A DNA stretch of 64,000 nucleotides, taken from Citrobacter portucalensis. Lineage in GTDB: Bacteria; Pseudomonadota; Gammaproteobacteria; Enterobacterales; Enterobacteriaceae. Both the position numbers and the translations under genes were made by a program. Shown piece by piece: positions 22,846 through 32,380 of the stretch. Location: the NCBI RefSeq assembly GCF_002042885.1, contig NZ_MVFY01000005.1, forward strand, positions 264,258-328,257, read 5' to 3'. The notes under the pieces were generated by a model, which was given only the letters and a program-made list of their open reading frames with translations, did not search any database and was not told where the DNA came from. Within the stretch, counting starts at the first letter, position 1, and every line of letters starts with the position of its first letter.

Positions 22846-22871
22846 GCCCGGAAAGCGTAGCGCCTCCGGGC
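22846..22871. repeat. REP-like hairpin after the GNAT gene
   Basis: GCCCGGA(AA)GCG and CGCCTCCGGGC form a stem between the convergent GNAT and hisP genes; it may serve as a two-way transcription stop. Confidence 0.65.
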
Positions 22872-22878
22872 TGTTGAC

Positions 22879-23652
22879 TTACTTCAGCGATCCTTTAAGG
22901 AACTGCTGCAAACGCGGGCTTTGCGGATTACCGAATACCTGCTCCGGGTCGCCCTCTTCCTCAATTTTCCCCTGATGCAGGAAAATCACGTGCGTGGAAA
23001 CATGACGAGCAAACCCCATTTCGTGGGTCACCACCACCATGGTTTTCCCCTCTTCAGCCAGCTGTTGCATAATGCGCAGCACTTCACCCACCAGCTCAGG
23101 ATCAAGCGCCGACGTAGGTTCATCAAACAGCAACACTTCCGGTTCCATCGCCAGCGCACGGGCAATGGAAACACGCTGCTGCTGACCACCGGACAGGTGC
23201 ACCGGATATTTGCCCTGTGCGCGCTCATCAATGCCCACTTTAGCCAGATACTTCACCGCACGGTCGCGAGCTTCCTGCTTGCTCAGCCCCAACACCTGAA
23301 TCGGCGCTTCCATGACGTTTTCCAGCACTGTCATGTGACTCCACAGATTAAAGTGCTGAAAGACCATCGTCAGACGCGTACGCAGCAGGCGTAGCTGATT
23401 TTTGTCCGCAACCTTCAACTGGCCGTCTTTGTCGCGCACCAGACCAATGTTCTGACCGCTGACGACAATCGACCCGGCACTCGGTTTCTCGAGAAAGTTA
23501 ATGCAGCGCAGGAAGGTACTTTTACCGGAACCTGACGAGCCAATAATGCTGATAACATCACCCGCGTTGGCCTGCAGCGATACCCCTTTCAGCACTTCAT
23601 GTTCGCCGTAGTGCTTATGTAAATCGATAACGTTTAATTTATTTTCAGACAT
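22879..23652 (-). CDS. hisP: Histidine/lysine/arginine/ornithine ABC transporter ATPase
   Basis: HisP is the ATPase that drives HisQM uptake of histidine (with HisJ) and of lysine, arginine and ornithine (with ArgT). The 257-residue protein shows Walker [10 protein letters not shown], the signature LSGGQQQR, Walker [13 protein letters not shown] and the switch His in VVTHEMGF. Start at 23652 ([16 protein letters not shown]) follows the E. coli and Salmonella protein; an in-frame ATG at 23682 would overlap hisM. Last gene of the hisJQMP operon. Confidence 0.97.
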   Translation of the reverse strand: MSENKLNVIDLHKHYGEHEVLKGVSLQANAGDVISIIGSSGSGKSTFLRCINFLEKPSAGSIVVSGQNIGLVRDKDGQLKVADKNQLRLLRTRLTMVFQHFNLWSHMTVLENVMEAPIQVLGLSKQEARDRAVKYLAKVGIDERAQGKYPVHLSGGQQQRVSIARALAMEPEVLLFDEPTSALDPELVGEVLRIMQQLAEEGKTMVVVTHEMGFARHVSTHVIFLHQGKIEEEGDPEQVFGNPQSPRLQQFLKGSLK

Positions 23653-23665
23653 CGTGTTACTCGAA

Positions 23666-24373
23666 TCATTTAGAGGATACATGCTGCAACCAGCGTTTTT
23701 CCGCTTTACGGAACAGACTGATCAGGACATACGAAATAATCAAATACAGCACAGCGGCAATACCGAAGGCGGTAAACGGCTGATACGTTGCCGAGTTGAT
23801 ATCGCGAGCGATTTTCAACAAATCAGGTACCGTTGCAGTAAATGCCAGCGCCGTGGAGTGCAGCATTAAAATGACTTCATTGCTGTATGCCGGCAGCGCA
23901 ATACGCAGCGCGGAAGGTAAAATAATGCAGCGATACAGTTTGAATGACGAGAAACCGTATGCGCGCGCAGCCTCAATCTCACCGTGAGGCACGGAACGAA
24001 TAGCCCCGGCGAAAATCTCCGTGGTATAGGCGCAGGTATTCAGCGTCAGCGCCAGCACGGTGCAATTCAGCCCGCTGCGGAAAAACGCGTTGAGGAAGTC
24101 CGTGCCTTTAACTATTTCCAGCGTATACATCCCGGAATAAAACACCAGTAGCTGTACGTACAGCGGCGTCCCACGAAAAATATAGGTGAATAGCCAGATA
24201 GGGAACTGGATAAATTTATTACTGGAAACACGACCAATTGCCAAAAACAGCGCCAGTATCCCGCCCATCACCACTGACGAAATCAAAAGCCACAGGGTGA
24301 TAGCGACGCCAGTGTAGCGATATCCGTCGGTCCACAGCAGGGACTTCCAGTATTCCTGAATAATCTCGATCAC
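23666..24373 (-). CDS. hisM: Histidine/lysine/arginine/ornithine ABC permease HisM
   Basis: HisM is one of the two inner membrane subunits of the histidine importer. The 235-residue protein has five hydrophobic helices and the EAA loop ([20 protein letters not shown] at about 150-170) that contacts HisP. It overlaps the hisQ stop by four bases and is followed by hisP after 13 bases, so all three are probably coupled. Confidence 0.97.
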   Translation of the reverse strand: MIEIIQEYWKSLLWTDGYRYTGVAITLWLLISSVVMGGILALFLAIGRVSSNKFIQFPIWLFTYIFRGTPLYVQLLVFYSGMYTLEIVKGTDFLNAFFRSGLNCTVLALTLNTCAYTTEIFAGAIRSVPHGEIEAARAYGFSSFKLYRCIILPSALRIALPAYSNEVILMLHSTALAFTATVPDLLKIARDINSATYQPFTAFGIAAVLYLIISYVLISLFRKAEKRWLQHVSSK

Positions 24374-25056
24374 AGGTCAGCCCTCTTCACACCCACGGAA
24401 TAGCGGCGCTCAAGGTACAGCAGCACACCATTAGAAACAGTGGTAAACACCAGATAGATGACCCCGCACACGACGGCAAAATAGAACGGCTCCCAGGTAC
24501 TCTTCCCGGCAAGCTGAGTCGCTTTCACCACGTCTTCAAGTCCAAGCAACGATACCAGCGCCGTAGCCTTAAGAATAACCTGCCAGTTATTGCCGATTCC
24601 CGGTAAGGCATATCGCATCATCGCCGGGAACATAATGCGACGAAATATTTGTGAGCTGGTAAAGCCAAACGCCGTCGCGGCTTCAATATGGCCTTTTGGT
24701 ACAGCCATAAACGCACCGCGAAAAGTTTCGGTAAAGTAGGCACCGTAGATAAATCCAAGGGTGATAATGCCCGCAACCATCGGATCAATATCAATCTGGC
24801 CGATACCGATGGCATCGGTAATGGTATTCAGCGCGATTTGTAATCCGTAGAAGATGAGCAGCATTAAGACCAGATCGGGCACGCCGCGGATTAGCGTTGT
24901 GTACCCTTCGAAAATAAGCCCCATTGCCCGGCTTTGCGACAGCTTTGCTGCTGCGCCGACAAGACCTATCAGAACCGCCAGTACCACCGAGCTGAGTGCC
25001 AGCTCCAGCGTAACAATTGCGCCCTGTAAAATAACACCTGAAAAGCCATACAACAT
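24370..25056 (-). CDS. hisQ: Histidine/lysine/arginine/ornithine ABC permease HisQ
   Basis: HisQ pairs with HisM to form the membrane channel of the importer. It is 228 residues with five hydrophobic helices and the EAA loop GHIEAATAFGFTSSQIFRRI. It overlaps hisM by four bases. The 186-base gap back to hisJ holds a double REP, which in Salmonella is known to protect or separate the abundant hisJ message from the rest. Confidence 0.97.
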   Translation of the reverse strand: MLYGFSGVILQGAIVTLELALSSVVLAVLIGLVGAAAKLSQSRAMGLIFEGYTTLIRGVPDLVLMLLIFYGLQIALNTITDAIGIGQIDIDPMVAGIITLGFIYGAYFTETFRGAFMAVPKGHIEAATAFGFTSSQIFRRIMFPAMMRYALPGIGNNWQVILKATALVSLLGLEDVVKATQLAGKSTWEPFYFAVVCGVIYLVFTTVSNGVLLYLERRYSVGVKRADL

Positions 25057-25120
25057 GCTGCCTGTCCTGTCGTGTGTGGTGGAGTAGTAAGCCTCTTTTG
25101 ATTTCAGACTAACCGTTAAA

Positions 25121-25194
25121 TGCCGGATGGCGGCCTTGCCTTATCCGGCCTACAAAATCACCGTAGGCCAGATAAGCGCGGTGCCATCGGGCAT
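25121..25194. repeat. BIME (two REPs) between hisJ and hisQ
   Basis: TGCCGGATGGCGGCCTTGCC then TTATCCGGCCTAC, followed by a second, inverted copy GTAGGCCAGATAAGCGCGGT and GCCATCGGGCAT. It is the classic site of the his transport operon REP, where it stabilises upstream message and lowers downstream expression. Confidence 0.88.
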
Positions 25195-25242
25195 AAATTC
25201 AACGCGTCAAAAATCTACGGGCTTTATCAGCACCTGCGGTAA

Positions 25243-26025
25243 TTAACCGCCGTAAACATCAAAATCGAAGTACTTTTTCGCCAGCTTCTCGTAAGTACCG
25301 TCAGCTCGCATTTCGGCAAAGGCTTTATTCAGCGCTTCGCGCAGTTCGTTATCGTCTTTGCGCAGCCCCATACCGGTACCCACGCCGAACAACTTCTCGT
25401 CTTTCACAGACGGGCCGCCGAATTTGTAATCTTTACCGACTGGCTGTTTCAGGAAGCCTTCGCTAGCCGCGACTTCATCCTGGAACGCGGCGTCAATACG
25501 CCCGGCAGTCAGGTCAGAATAGATATTGTCCTGCCCCTGATAAGAGACAATCTCAATACCTTTTGGCGCCCAGTGTTCGTTACCGAACGTTTCCTGGGTA
25601 GTGCCCTGCAGCACACCAACACGTTTACCTTTCAGCGACTCAATGGTCGGCTGAATAGCAGAATCTTTAGCGACAACCAGACGCGAATCGGCTGCATAAA
25701 GCTTGTCGGTAAATGCGATTTCCTGCTGACGTTTTTCAGTAATGGAAAGCGAGGACATGATGGCATCGATTTTCTTCGCTTTTAGCGAAGGGATCAGCGC
25801 GTCCAGCGGGTTTTCCACGAAGGTACATTGCGTATTGATACGTTTGCACAGCTCTTTAGCCAGATCGATATCAAAACCGACTAATTCACCCTGCGCATTC
25901 TTCGATTCGAACGGCGCATAAGTGGGATCGGTACCGATACGAATTTTTTGCGGAATGGCTGCAAATGCTGCGGTAGCACTGGAGAAAGCCAGAACCAGAG
26001 AAAGAGACAACACCAGTTTTTTCAT
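25243..26025 (-). CDS. hisJ: Periplasmic histidine-binding protein
   Basis: HisJ binds histidine in the periplasm and hands it to HisQMP. It is 260 residues with a Sec signal peptide ([22 protein letters not shown], cleaved about after residue 22) and the two-lobed family 3 solute-binding fold; [13 protein letters not shown] and [12 protein letters not shown] are family marks, and the disulfide cysteines are in CKRINTQC. The start at 26025 is chosen over 26037 from the signal peptide. It is about 68% identical by eye to ArgT next door. A sigma-54 promoter lies 50 bases upstream. Confidence 0.97.
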   Translation of the reverse strand: MKKLVLSLSLVLAFSSATAAFAAIPQKIRIGTDPTYAPFESKNAQGELVGFDIDLAKELCKRINTQCTFVENPLDALIPSLKAKKIDAIMSSLSITEKRQQEIAFTDKLYAADSRLVVAKDSAIQPTIESLKGKRVGVLQGTTQETFGNEHWAPKGIEIVSYQGQDNIYSDLTAGRIDAAFQDEVAASEGFLKQPVGKDYKFGGPSVKDEKLFGVGTGMGLRKDDNELREALNKAFAEMRADGTYEKLAKKYFDFDVYGG

Positions 26026-26074
26026 AACTATCCTCAACAGACTGTCTTTTATAGGGGATCTTTACAGGACCAGG

Positions 26075-26090
26075 TGCAGTTATCGTGCCA
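26075..26090 (-). promoter_or_regulatory. Sigma-54 promoter of hisJQMP
   Basis: On the reverse strand TGGCACGATAACTGCA has the -24 GG and the -12 GC exactly 10 bases apart and matches the TGGCAC-N5-TTGCA consensus at all but one position. The start of transcription would fall near 26064, about 40 bases before the hisJ ATG. It implies NtrC-type nitrogen control. Confidence 0.8.
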
Positions 26091-26098
26091 TTAATCAG

Positions 26099-26130
26099 GC
26101 CGACAAGGCAAAGCATTCTACCCTGTCGGC
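26099..26130. other. Stem-loop between argT and hisJ
   Basis: GCCGACAAGG (26099-26108) and CCCTGTCGGC (26121-26130) pair with one mismatch. There is no T-run. It lies behind the -24 box of the hisJ promoter and after argT, so it may stop or process the argT transcript. Confidence 0.5.
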
Positions 26131-26272
26131 GGTATTTATTTGCATGAAAAGCGCTTAAGTATGCACTCATGCTTATTAAGTCAGCGATAAAAGCACCAAA
26201 ACAGTGCACTGAATTTATTATGCACCGAAATGGTTACCCGCAATGGTGCAGTCAATTCCCCACGCCGCTGTA

Positions 26273-27055
26273 TTAATCGCCGTAGACATTAAAATTAAAA
26301 TATTTGCTCGCCATTTTGTCGTAGGTGCCGTCTTTACGCAGTTCGCCCAGCGCTTTGTCGAAAGCGGCTTTCAGCTCTGCATCATCTTTGCGCAAGCCAA
26401 TCCCGGTTCCGTCACCAAAGTATTTTTTATCTTTCACCGACGGACCGGCAAAAGCGTAATCCTTACCAGCAGGCTGCTTCAGGAAGCCTTCGCTGGCCGC
26501 GACTTCATCTTGCAATGCCGCGTCCAGACGGCCTGCCGTCAGGTCAGAATAGATGAGGTCCTGGTTCGCATAGGCCACCACGTCCACGCCTTTGCTGCGC
26601 CAGTTGTCATTTGCATAGGCTTCCTGAGTAGAGCCTTGCAGGACGCCAACGTGTTTACCCTTGAGGGAATCCAGAGTCGGCTGAATTGGGGAACCTTTCG
26701 CGGCGATCAGACGTGAGTCTGCAGCGTAAAGTTTGTCTGAGAACGCAATCTCTTGCTGACGCTTTTCGGTGATAGAAAGCGAGGAGATGATGGCATCAAT
26801 TTTTTTCGCTTTCAGCGATGGGATCAGCGCATCAAAGTCACTGGCAACCCAGGTACATTTGATCTGCATGCGCTTACACATCTCATTTCCCAGATCGATA
26901 TCAAAGCCGACAAAGTCGCCTTTGGCATCTTTAGAGGAAAAAGGAGCGTACGTTGTATCTGTACCAATACGAACCGTCTGCGGAAGTGCTGCGTAGCTGG
27001 CCGCGGTGGCGGAGAGTCCTACCAGCAAAGACAAAGCAAGAACCGTCTTCTTCAT
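26273..27055 (-). CDS. argT: Periplasmic lysine/arginine/ornithine-binding protein
   Basis: ArgT (LAO protein) binds lysine, arginine and ornithine and uses the HisQMP membrane complex. It is 260 residues with a signal peptide ([22 protein letters not shown]), the family 3 binding-protein fold, and a cysteine pair in CKRMQIKC. It is a tandem paralogue of hisJ with its own sigma-54 promoter. The cationic-ligand pocket residues follow the E. coli protein. Confidence 0.97.
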   Translation of the reverse strand: MKKTVLALSLLVGLSATAASYAALPQTVRIGTDTTYAPFSSKDAKGDFVGFDIDLGNEMCKRMQIKCTWVASDFDALIPSLKAKKIDAIISSLSITEKRQQEIAFSDKLYAADSRLIAAKGSPIQPTLDSLKGKHVGVLQGSTQEAYANDNWRSKGVDVVAYANQDLIYSDLTAGRLDAALQDEVAASEGFLKQPAGKDYAFAGPSVKDKKYFGDGTGIGLRKDDAELKAAFDKALGELRKDGTYDKMASKYFNFNVYGD

Positions 27056-27122
27056 ACATAACCCTCAAGTGGCGTAATTTTATTATGTTTTACGTTGTGT
27101 TGTGTGTTTGCAGACTTTTTCA

Positions 27123-27138
27123 TGCATGTCTTATGCCA
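27123..27138 (-). promoter_or_regulatory. Sigma-54 promoter of argT
   Basis: On the reverse strand TGGCATAAGACATGCA has GG and GC 10 bases apart, the sigma-54 -24/-12 signature. It lies 68 bases before the ATG of argT; transcription would start near 27112. This fits the known nitrogen-regulated argT promoter of Salmonella. Confidence 0.82.
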
Positions 27139-27291
27139 TTTTCACGTCGATGAGGATATTCGACGTTAAATATGTTAATAAAACGTTGCAATAATGTCCT
27201 GATTTTGAAGATAGCAGGTCTGGCGGTTGAACCGCAGCGTTTCGTTGAGTTTTAACGAATTAAATGTTGAGGATATGATCGCGGTTACAAA

Positions 27292-27312
27292 ATTGCCCTG
27301 AAACAGGGCAAC
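27292..27312 (-). terminator. Rho-independent terminator of ubiX
   Basis: On the reverse strand TTGCCCTG-TTT-CAGGGCAA is followed by TTTTGT. It is 30 bases beyond the ubiX stop and before the argT promoter. Confidence 0.8.
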
Positions 27313-27342
27313 GGATGATTCTTTGCACGCTGATGGAACGGC

Positions 27343-27912
27343 TTACGCCCCTTGCCAGCGGGTGAACAGGTCCTGCGGAAGGGTAATATCAAACTGGTCA
27401 AGCACGCGATTAACCGTTTGATTAATCACATCATCGAGCGTTTGCGGACGATGATAAAACGCCGGGACTGGTGGCATAATTACCGCCCCAATTTCTGCCG
27501 CCTGCGTCATCAATCGCAAATGCCCCAAATGCAGCGGCGTTTCGCGTACACACAGCACCAACGGACGGCGTTCTTTCAACACCACATCCGCCGCACGGGT
27601 AAGCAACCCATCGGTGTAACTGTGGACGATGCCAGAAAGCGTTTTGATTGAACAAGGCAGAATAACCATTCCGGCGGTCTGAAAAGAGCCGGAGGAGATA
27701 CTGGCGGCGATATCACGGGTATCATGATTCACATTTGCCAGCGCCTGCACGTCGCGCACAGAGAGGTCCGTTTCCAGCGCCAGCGTCTGTCGGGCAGCGG
27801 CACTCATCACCAGGTGGGTTTCCACATCAGTGACGTCACGCAATACCTGCAACAGGCGCACGCCGTAAATTGCCCCGCTTGCACCAGAAATACCAATGAT
27901 GAGTCGTTTCAT
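27343..27912 (-). CDS. ubiX: Flavin prenyltransferase
   Basis: UbiX attaches a dimethylallyl unit to FMN to make the prenylated flavin cofactor that UbiD needs for ubiquinone synthesis. It is 189 residues with the FMN-binding GISGASGAIYGVRLL at the N-terminus and CVRETPLHLGHLRLM and MPPVPAFYHRPQTLDD near the end, all standard. It follows purF by 96 bases on the same strand. Confidence 0.96.
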   Translation of the reverse strand: MKRLIIGISGASGAIYGVRLLQVLRDVTDVETHLVMSAAARQTLALETDLSVRDVQALANVNHDTRDIAASISSGSFQTAGMVILPCSIKTLSGIVHSYTDGLLTRAADVVLKERRPLVLCVRETPLHLGHLRLMTQAAEIGAVIMPPVPAFYHRPQTLDDVINQTVNRVLDQFDITLPQDLFTRWQGA

Positions 27913-28008
27913 GTGTAATCGCCCTTACTTGCTCAGGGCCGACTTTGCAGGAAATTACTGTGAGTTGCAAGCAAGGACGCAGGTTGCGCCCTTGCTTGCG
28001 AGCAAACA

Positions 28009-29526
28009 TTAACCTTCGTTGTGCATCTCAAGGTTTTCCGCTTCGTTCTGACGCAATACCGCTTTGGCATCGTCATTACGCAGGGAGTCGAGGAAATCGA
28101 GATATTGCTGGTCGACGTCTTTGGTAACGTACACGCCGTTAAATACTGAACATTCAAACTGCTGAATATCCGGGTTCTCAGCACGGACAGCTTCAATCAG
28201 ATCGTTCAGATCCTGGAAGATCAGACCATCTGCGCCGATTATCTGGCGAATCTCGTCCACTTCACGACCATGCGCAATCAGCTCCGTCGCCGTAGGCATA
28301 TCGATGCCATAAACGTTCGGGAAGCGAATTTCCGGGGCGGCAGAGGCCAGATACACCTTCTTCGCTCCGGCTTCACGCGCCATCTCGATAATCTGTTCTG
28401 AGGTGGTGCCACGCACGATGGAGTCATCCACCAGCAGCACGTTTTTATCACGGAATTCCGCACGGTTAGCATTCAGCTTACGGCGCACAGATTTACGACG
28501 CAACTGCTGGCCCGGCATGATAAAGGTACGGCCCACATAGCGGTTTTTCACAAACCCCTGGCGGTACGGCTTACCGAGAATACGGGCAATTTCCAGCGCG
28601 ATATCACAGGAGGTTTCCGGGATTGGGATTACTACGTCGATGTCCAGATCTTCCCACTCACGGGCAATTTTTTCGCCAAGCTTAGTCCCCATATTCACAC
28701 GGGCGCTGTAGACGGAAATCTTGTCGATAAAGGAGTCAGGACGTGCGAAGTAAACGTATTCAAACAGACATGGATTGCTCACCGGGTTATCGGCACACTG
28801 ACGGGTAAACAGCTGGCCTTTTTCGGTGATGTACACCGCTTCGCCAGGTGCTACGTCACGCAAGAATTCAAAGCCCAGCGTATCCAGCGCTACGCTCTCA
28901 GACGCCACCATGTACTCGGTACGGCCATCGCCAATATCGCGTTTGCCCATCACCAGCGGACGGATACCGTTAGGGTCGCGGAAGGCAACCATACCGTGAC
29001 CGATAATCATCGCCACGCAGGCATAGGCGCCGCGAATCTGGCGGTTGGTTGCCGCAATGGCAGCAAAAATATTGTCGGCTTCCAGCGGGTAATGACGGAA
29101 GTTATCCAGCTCGCTGGCGAAAATATTCAGCAGAATTTCAGAATCTGAAGTGGTATTGATGTGGCGGCGCTTTTCTTCAAACAGCTTTTTACGCAACTCA
29201 TGCGCGTTGGTCAGGTTGCCATTGTGGGCAAGCGTAATGCCATACGGTGAGTTGACGTAAAAAGGTTGAGCTTCGGAGGCGCTGGAGCTGCCAGCCGTTG
29301 GGTAACGCACATGACCGATGCCCATATTGCCCTGCAAACGCTGCATATGGCGCGCTTCAAAAATATCGCTCACCATTCCGTTTGCTTTACGCAAGCGGAA
29401 GCAGTTGTTGGCATCAATGGTGATGATGCCCGCAGCATCCTGACCACGATGCTGGAGCACCGTTAACGCGTCATAAATCGACTGGTTTACCGGCATAACA
29501 CCGGCGATACCGACAATACCGCACAT
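28009..29526 (-). CDS. purF: Amidophosphoribosyltransferase
   Basis: PurF makes 5-phosphoribosylamine from PRPP and glutamine, the first committed step of purine synthesis. It is 505 residues: an N-terminal glutamine amidotransferase domain whose nucleophile is Cys2 (MCGIVGIAG), and a phosphoribosyltransferase domain with the PRPP loop [17 protein letters not shown]. It is translated 33 bases after cvpA and shares its PurR-controlled promoter. Confidence 0.98.
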   Translation of the reverse strand: MCGIVGIAGVMPVNQSIYDALTVLQHRGQDAAGIITIDANNCFRLRKANGMVSDIFEARHMQRLQGNMGIGHVRYPTAGSSSASEAQPFYVNSPYGITLAHNGNLTNAHELRKKLFEEKRRHINTTSDSEILLNIFASELDNFRHYPLEADNIFAAIAATNRQIRGAYACVAMIIGHGMVAFRDPNGIRPLVMGKRDIGDGRTEYMVASESVALDTLGFEFLRDVAPGEAVYITEKGQLFTRQCADNPVSNPCLFEYVYFARPDSFIDKISVYSARVNMGTKLGEKIAREWEDLDIDVVIPIPETSCDIALEIARILGKPYRQGFVKNRYVGRTFIMPGQQLRRKSVRRKLNANRAEFRDKNVLLVDDSIVRGTTSEQIIEMAREAGAKKVYLASAAPEIRFPNVYGIDMPTATELIAHGREVDEIRQIIGADGLIFQDLNDLIEAVRAENPDIQQFECSVFNGVYVTKDVDQQYLDFLDSLRNDDAKAVLRQNEAENLEMHNEG

Positions 29527-29559
29527 ACGTCTTTTCCTCGTTCAGCAACGACCCAAAGT

Positions 29560-30048
29560 TTATACTTTGGGCAAGAAACTTGACGAGCTTTGCAGATAGT
29601 CAAAGAACCATCTGATGATGAAACTGAACTGCGGGATCAGCTGTGACTTACCCCAGTCTTCACTTTTCGACAGACCGGTAAAGGTATCGAGAAAGAACAG
29701 TATGGCGGCGACGATCAACGCTCCACGCAAAGCACCGAAGCAGATCCCCAACACCCTGTCGGTACCCGACAGTCCTGTTTTCTCTACCAGTTGGCCTATC
29801 ACAAAGTTAACGATAGCGCCGACGATAAGTGTCGCGATGAACAGTATCGCGATAGCAATCCCATTTCGAACCAGTTCGTCTTCAAAGCCCGTAAACCAGA
29901 CAGACAGGTAAGTGTAGTAATGGCTGGCGACAAAGAAAGCACAACCCCAAGTCACCAACGATAATGCTTCACGAACAAAGCCACGGATCAGGCTAACCAG
30001 ACAGGAAAAACCAATCACCGCGATAATGGCGTAATCAATCCAGACCAT
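29560..30048 (-). CDS. cvpA: Colicin V production protein CvpA
   Basis: CvpA is a 162-residue inner membrane protein with four hydrophobic helices (about 4-24, 26-48, 60-86, 100-122). It is needed for colicin V export and helps the cell withstand bile salts; the molecular role is not known. It is the first gene of the cvpA-purF operon behind a PurR box. Confidence 0.95.
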   Translation of the reverse strand: MVWIDYAIIAVIGFSCLVSLIRGFVREALSLVTWGCAFFVASHYYTYLSVWFTGFEDELVRNGIAIAILFIATLIVGAIVNFVIGQLVEKTGLSGTDRVLGICFGALRGALIVAAILFFLDTFTGLSKSEDWGKSQLIPQFSFIIRWFFDYLQSSSSFLPKV

Positions 30049-30104
30049 ATGTGTCCCACGATTTTACGCCCTGTCGTCCTGTTCGGGGCGCATTCTAACA
30101 GAAA

Positions 30105-30120
30105 AAGAAAACGTTTGCGT
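30105..30120 (-). promoter_or_regulatory. PurR operator of cvpA-purF
   Basis: On the reverse strand ACGCAAACGTTTTCTT fits the PurR box ANGCAANCGNTTNCNT at every fixed position. It lies 57 bases before cvpA and predicts repression by PurR with guanine or hypoxanthine. Confidence 0.9.
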
Positions 30121-30201
30121 AGGGATTTCCTTTCCACGCGTAAATAAAAATGGCGCTGAAAAAATCTTCAACGCCATACGATTTTATGCCTCTTCGGGCA
30201 C

Positions 30202-30237
30202 TGCCGGATGGCGGTGTAAACGCCTTGTCCGGCCTAC
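30202..30237. repeat. REP element between dedD and cvpA
   Basis: TGCCGGATGGCGGTGTAAAC then GCCTTGTCCGGCCTAC: a single REP just after dedD. Confidence 0.85.
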
Positions 30238-30261
30238 ATCAGAGCAACGTAACGCAATCCC

Positions 30262-30930
30262 TTAGTTAGGGGTATACCCCATCACCACCCCGCTCAAACC
30301 AGAGATCTTCTGCAGCTCGCCCAGCGAGTTCTTCAGCTTATCTTTGGAGGCGTCAGGTCCTACGAGAATGCGGGTTATTTTACCCTGCACCGGCGTTGAC
30401 GGGGAAGTATATACCCGGAAGCCCGCGCCACGAAGTTTACCCACGATCTCATTGACCTTATCCGCGTTTTTCAATGCACCGAGCTGTACAACATACGCTT
30501 TGCCGGTTGGGGCTGGCGCTTCCTCAGCGGCCGGTTTCAGCGCTGGAGTCGGTGCCGGCGTTGGCGTCGGGGCGACAGCAACAGGCTGCGGCTTCGGTTT
30601 AGGTTTCGGTGGTTCCACAGGCGCAGGGACAGGATCTAACTCTGCGCTGTTTGCCGTCGTCAAACGTGATGGATCCAACGATGGCGCGGCAGCATCACCC
30701 GCACGCACCTCTTCTGCCGCCCCTTCCGGCGGCTGAGTCGGCAGCGCCTGCGTTGCTGCTGGCATCATGTCTGGTTCATCGCGATCGCCGGGTTTAGGCA
30801 CCAGTGGGATCGCTGCAAATTCATCCTGATAATGCTTTTTCTGGCCGTCAAGCAGCCCGGGAAGCACAATTACCCCGAGCGCGACCAGCACAATTGTGCC
30901 GACTAATCGGTTCTGAAACTTACTCGCCAC
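30262..30930 (-). CDS. dedD: Cell division protein DedD (SPOR domain)
   Basis: DedD is a single-span inner membrane protein that helps septal constriction with FtsN. The 222-residue protein has a transmembrane helix at about 9-28 (VGTIVLVALGVIVLPGLLDG), a long Pro/Ala/Glu-rich periplasmic linker with KPKPKPQP and PTPTPAPTP, and a C-terminal SPOR domain (about 145-222, GKAYVVQLGALKNADKVNEI) that binds denuded glycan strands. It overlaps the folC stop by 11 bases. Confidence 0.96.
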   Translation of the reverse strand: MASKFQNRLVGTIVLVALGVIVLPGLLDGQKKHYQDEFAAIPLVPKPGDRDEPDMMPAATQALPTQPPEGAAEEVRAGDAAAPSLDPSRLTTANSAELDPVPAPVEPPKPKPKPQPVAVAPTPTPAPTPALKPAAEEAPAPTGKAYVVQLGALKNADKVNEIVGKLRGAGFRVYTSPSTPVQGKITRILVGPDASKDKLKNSLGELQKISGLSGVVMGYTPN

Positions 30931-32188
30931 CGCTTCTCCCCACGTCTATTACTTCCATGACATGTGCGACAGTGTGAAACGATCCACACACCAACACGGT
31001 ATCTTCTGGCTTCGCCTCAGCAAGTGCCGCAGCCCATGCCTGCGCCACGCTGTCATAAGCGTTGCCTTTGCCCAGGTGCTCCAGCAGCTGTTCTGCCGTT
31101 GCACCACGCGGCCCTTCCAGGGGCGCACAGTACCAGTCGTCAACCACACTTTTCAGCCAGGCCAACGTACCGGCAATATCTTTATCATGTAGCATACCGA
31201 TAACCGCAAGTACACGCCCGCTTTTCACTAACTTTTTCAGACGTCCGGTCAGATACTCCGCCGCATGCGGGTTATGGGCAACATCAAAAATCACCCGCGG
31301 CGACTCGCTCACAATCTGGAAGCGTCCCGGTAAAATCGCTTGTTCGATACCGTCACGAATGGCCTGCTCGCTGACGTTAAGGCCGCTTGCGCGCAGTGCG
31401 GCCAGTGCGGTTGCAGCATTAGGTTGTGGCACCTGCGGCAACGGCAGGTGCGCCAGCGTTCCATGAGCATCAGTAAACGACCAGTCGTTCTCCGTGACCG
31501 CATAGCGCCAGTCCACACCGCAACGTTGCAAAATCGCCCCGCTCTCCTGAGCGACATCCGCGATGGTGTAAGGCATTTCCGGTTCGCCGACGATGGCCGG
31601 TTTCTCTGCGCGGAAAATCCCTGCCTTCTCACGACCAATACTTTCGCGATCCGGGCCCAGCCAGTCAGTATGGTCAAGCGCAATACTGGTGACTACTGCG
31701 ACATCGGCATCGACGATATTGGTGGCGTCAAGGCGGCCGCCTAACCCCACTTCCAGAATAACAACATCCAGTTGGGCCTGTTTAAACAGCCAGAGTGCCG
31801 ATAACGTACCGTATTCAAAGTAAGTCAGGGAAATGTCACCACGTGCGTCTTCAATCTCAGCAAACGAGGCGGTATGAGCTGATTCCGGCAGTTCACGCCC
31901 CTGCACGCGTACGCGTTCCGTGTAGCGCACCAGATGAGGCGAACTGTACACCCCAACTTTATAGCCTGCCGCAGTCAGCACAGATTCCAGCGTACGACAG
32001 GTTGTGCCTTTCCCATTGGTTCCTGCCACCGTAAAAACAAATGGCGCAGGTTTCAACACACCCAGTTTACGCGCCACCTCGCTGACGCGTTCAAGGCCCA
32101 GATCGATGGTTTTACTGTGCAGGTTTTCAAGATAAGAAAGCCACGACGCCAGGGGCGACGCGGCTTGAGGGATACGTTTATTGTCCAT
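30920..32188 (-). CDS. folC: Dihydrofolate synthase / folylpolyglutamate synthase
   Basis: FolC adds glutamate to dihydropteroate and then builds the polyglutamate tail of folates. The 422-residue Mur-ligase family protein shows the P-loop VAGTNGKGTTCRTLES, the omega loop SSPHLVRYTERVR and the VVILEVGLGGRLDATNIVD magnesium-site stretch. I start it at 32188 (MDNKRIPQAASPLASW), matching the E. coli length; the upstream 16 codons lie in the accD terminator. It overlaps dedD by 11 bases. Confidence 0.97.
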   Translation of the reverse strand: MDNKRIPQAASPLASWLSYLENLHSKTIDLGLERVSEVARKLGVLKPAPFVFTVAGTNGKGTTCRTLESVLTAAGYKVGVYSSPHLVRYTERVRVQGRELPESAHTASFAEIEDARGDISLTYFEYGTLSALWLFKQAQLDVVILEVGLGGRLDATNIVDADVAVVTSIALDHTDWLGPDRESIGREKAGIFRAEKPAIVGEPEMPYTIADVAQESGAILQRCGVDWRYAVTENDWSFTDAHGTLAHLPLPQVPQPNAATALAALRASGLNVSEQAIRDGIEQAILPGRFQIVSESPRVIFDVAHNPHAAEYLTGRLKKLVKSGRVLAVIGMLHDKDIAGTLAWLKSVVDDWYCAPLEGPRGATAEQLLEHLGKGNAYDSVAQAWAAALAEAKPEDTVLVCGSFHTVAHVMEVIDVGRSGGE

Positions 32189-32220
32189 GATGCCTGTAGA
32201 TTCTTTACGTTGAGAAAAGC

Positions 32221-32253
32221 AAAAGGGCAGCGCCAACCGGCCTGCCCTTTTTT
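32221..32253 (-). terminator. Terminator between accD and folC
   Basis: AAAGGGCAG and CTGCCCTTT pair around a GC-rich loop and are flanked by A/T runs on both sides. It ends the accD transcript or attenuates read-through into folC. Confidence 0.75.
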
Positions 32254-32380
32254 ACACGTCGTTTTCCACGTTGCAGATGTGTTGGCTGTACTCGCACTCC
32301 CGAATCACTTAACGGTGTAAGTTCATCGGGATTAACACTCTTGTCGCCTGCCTGCAACCCGAAACCCATAGCGTAAACTA

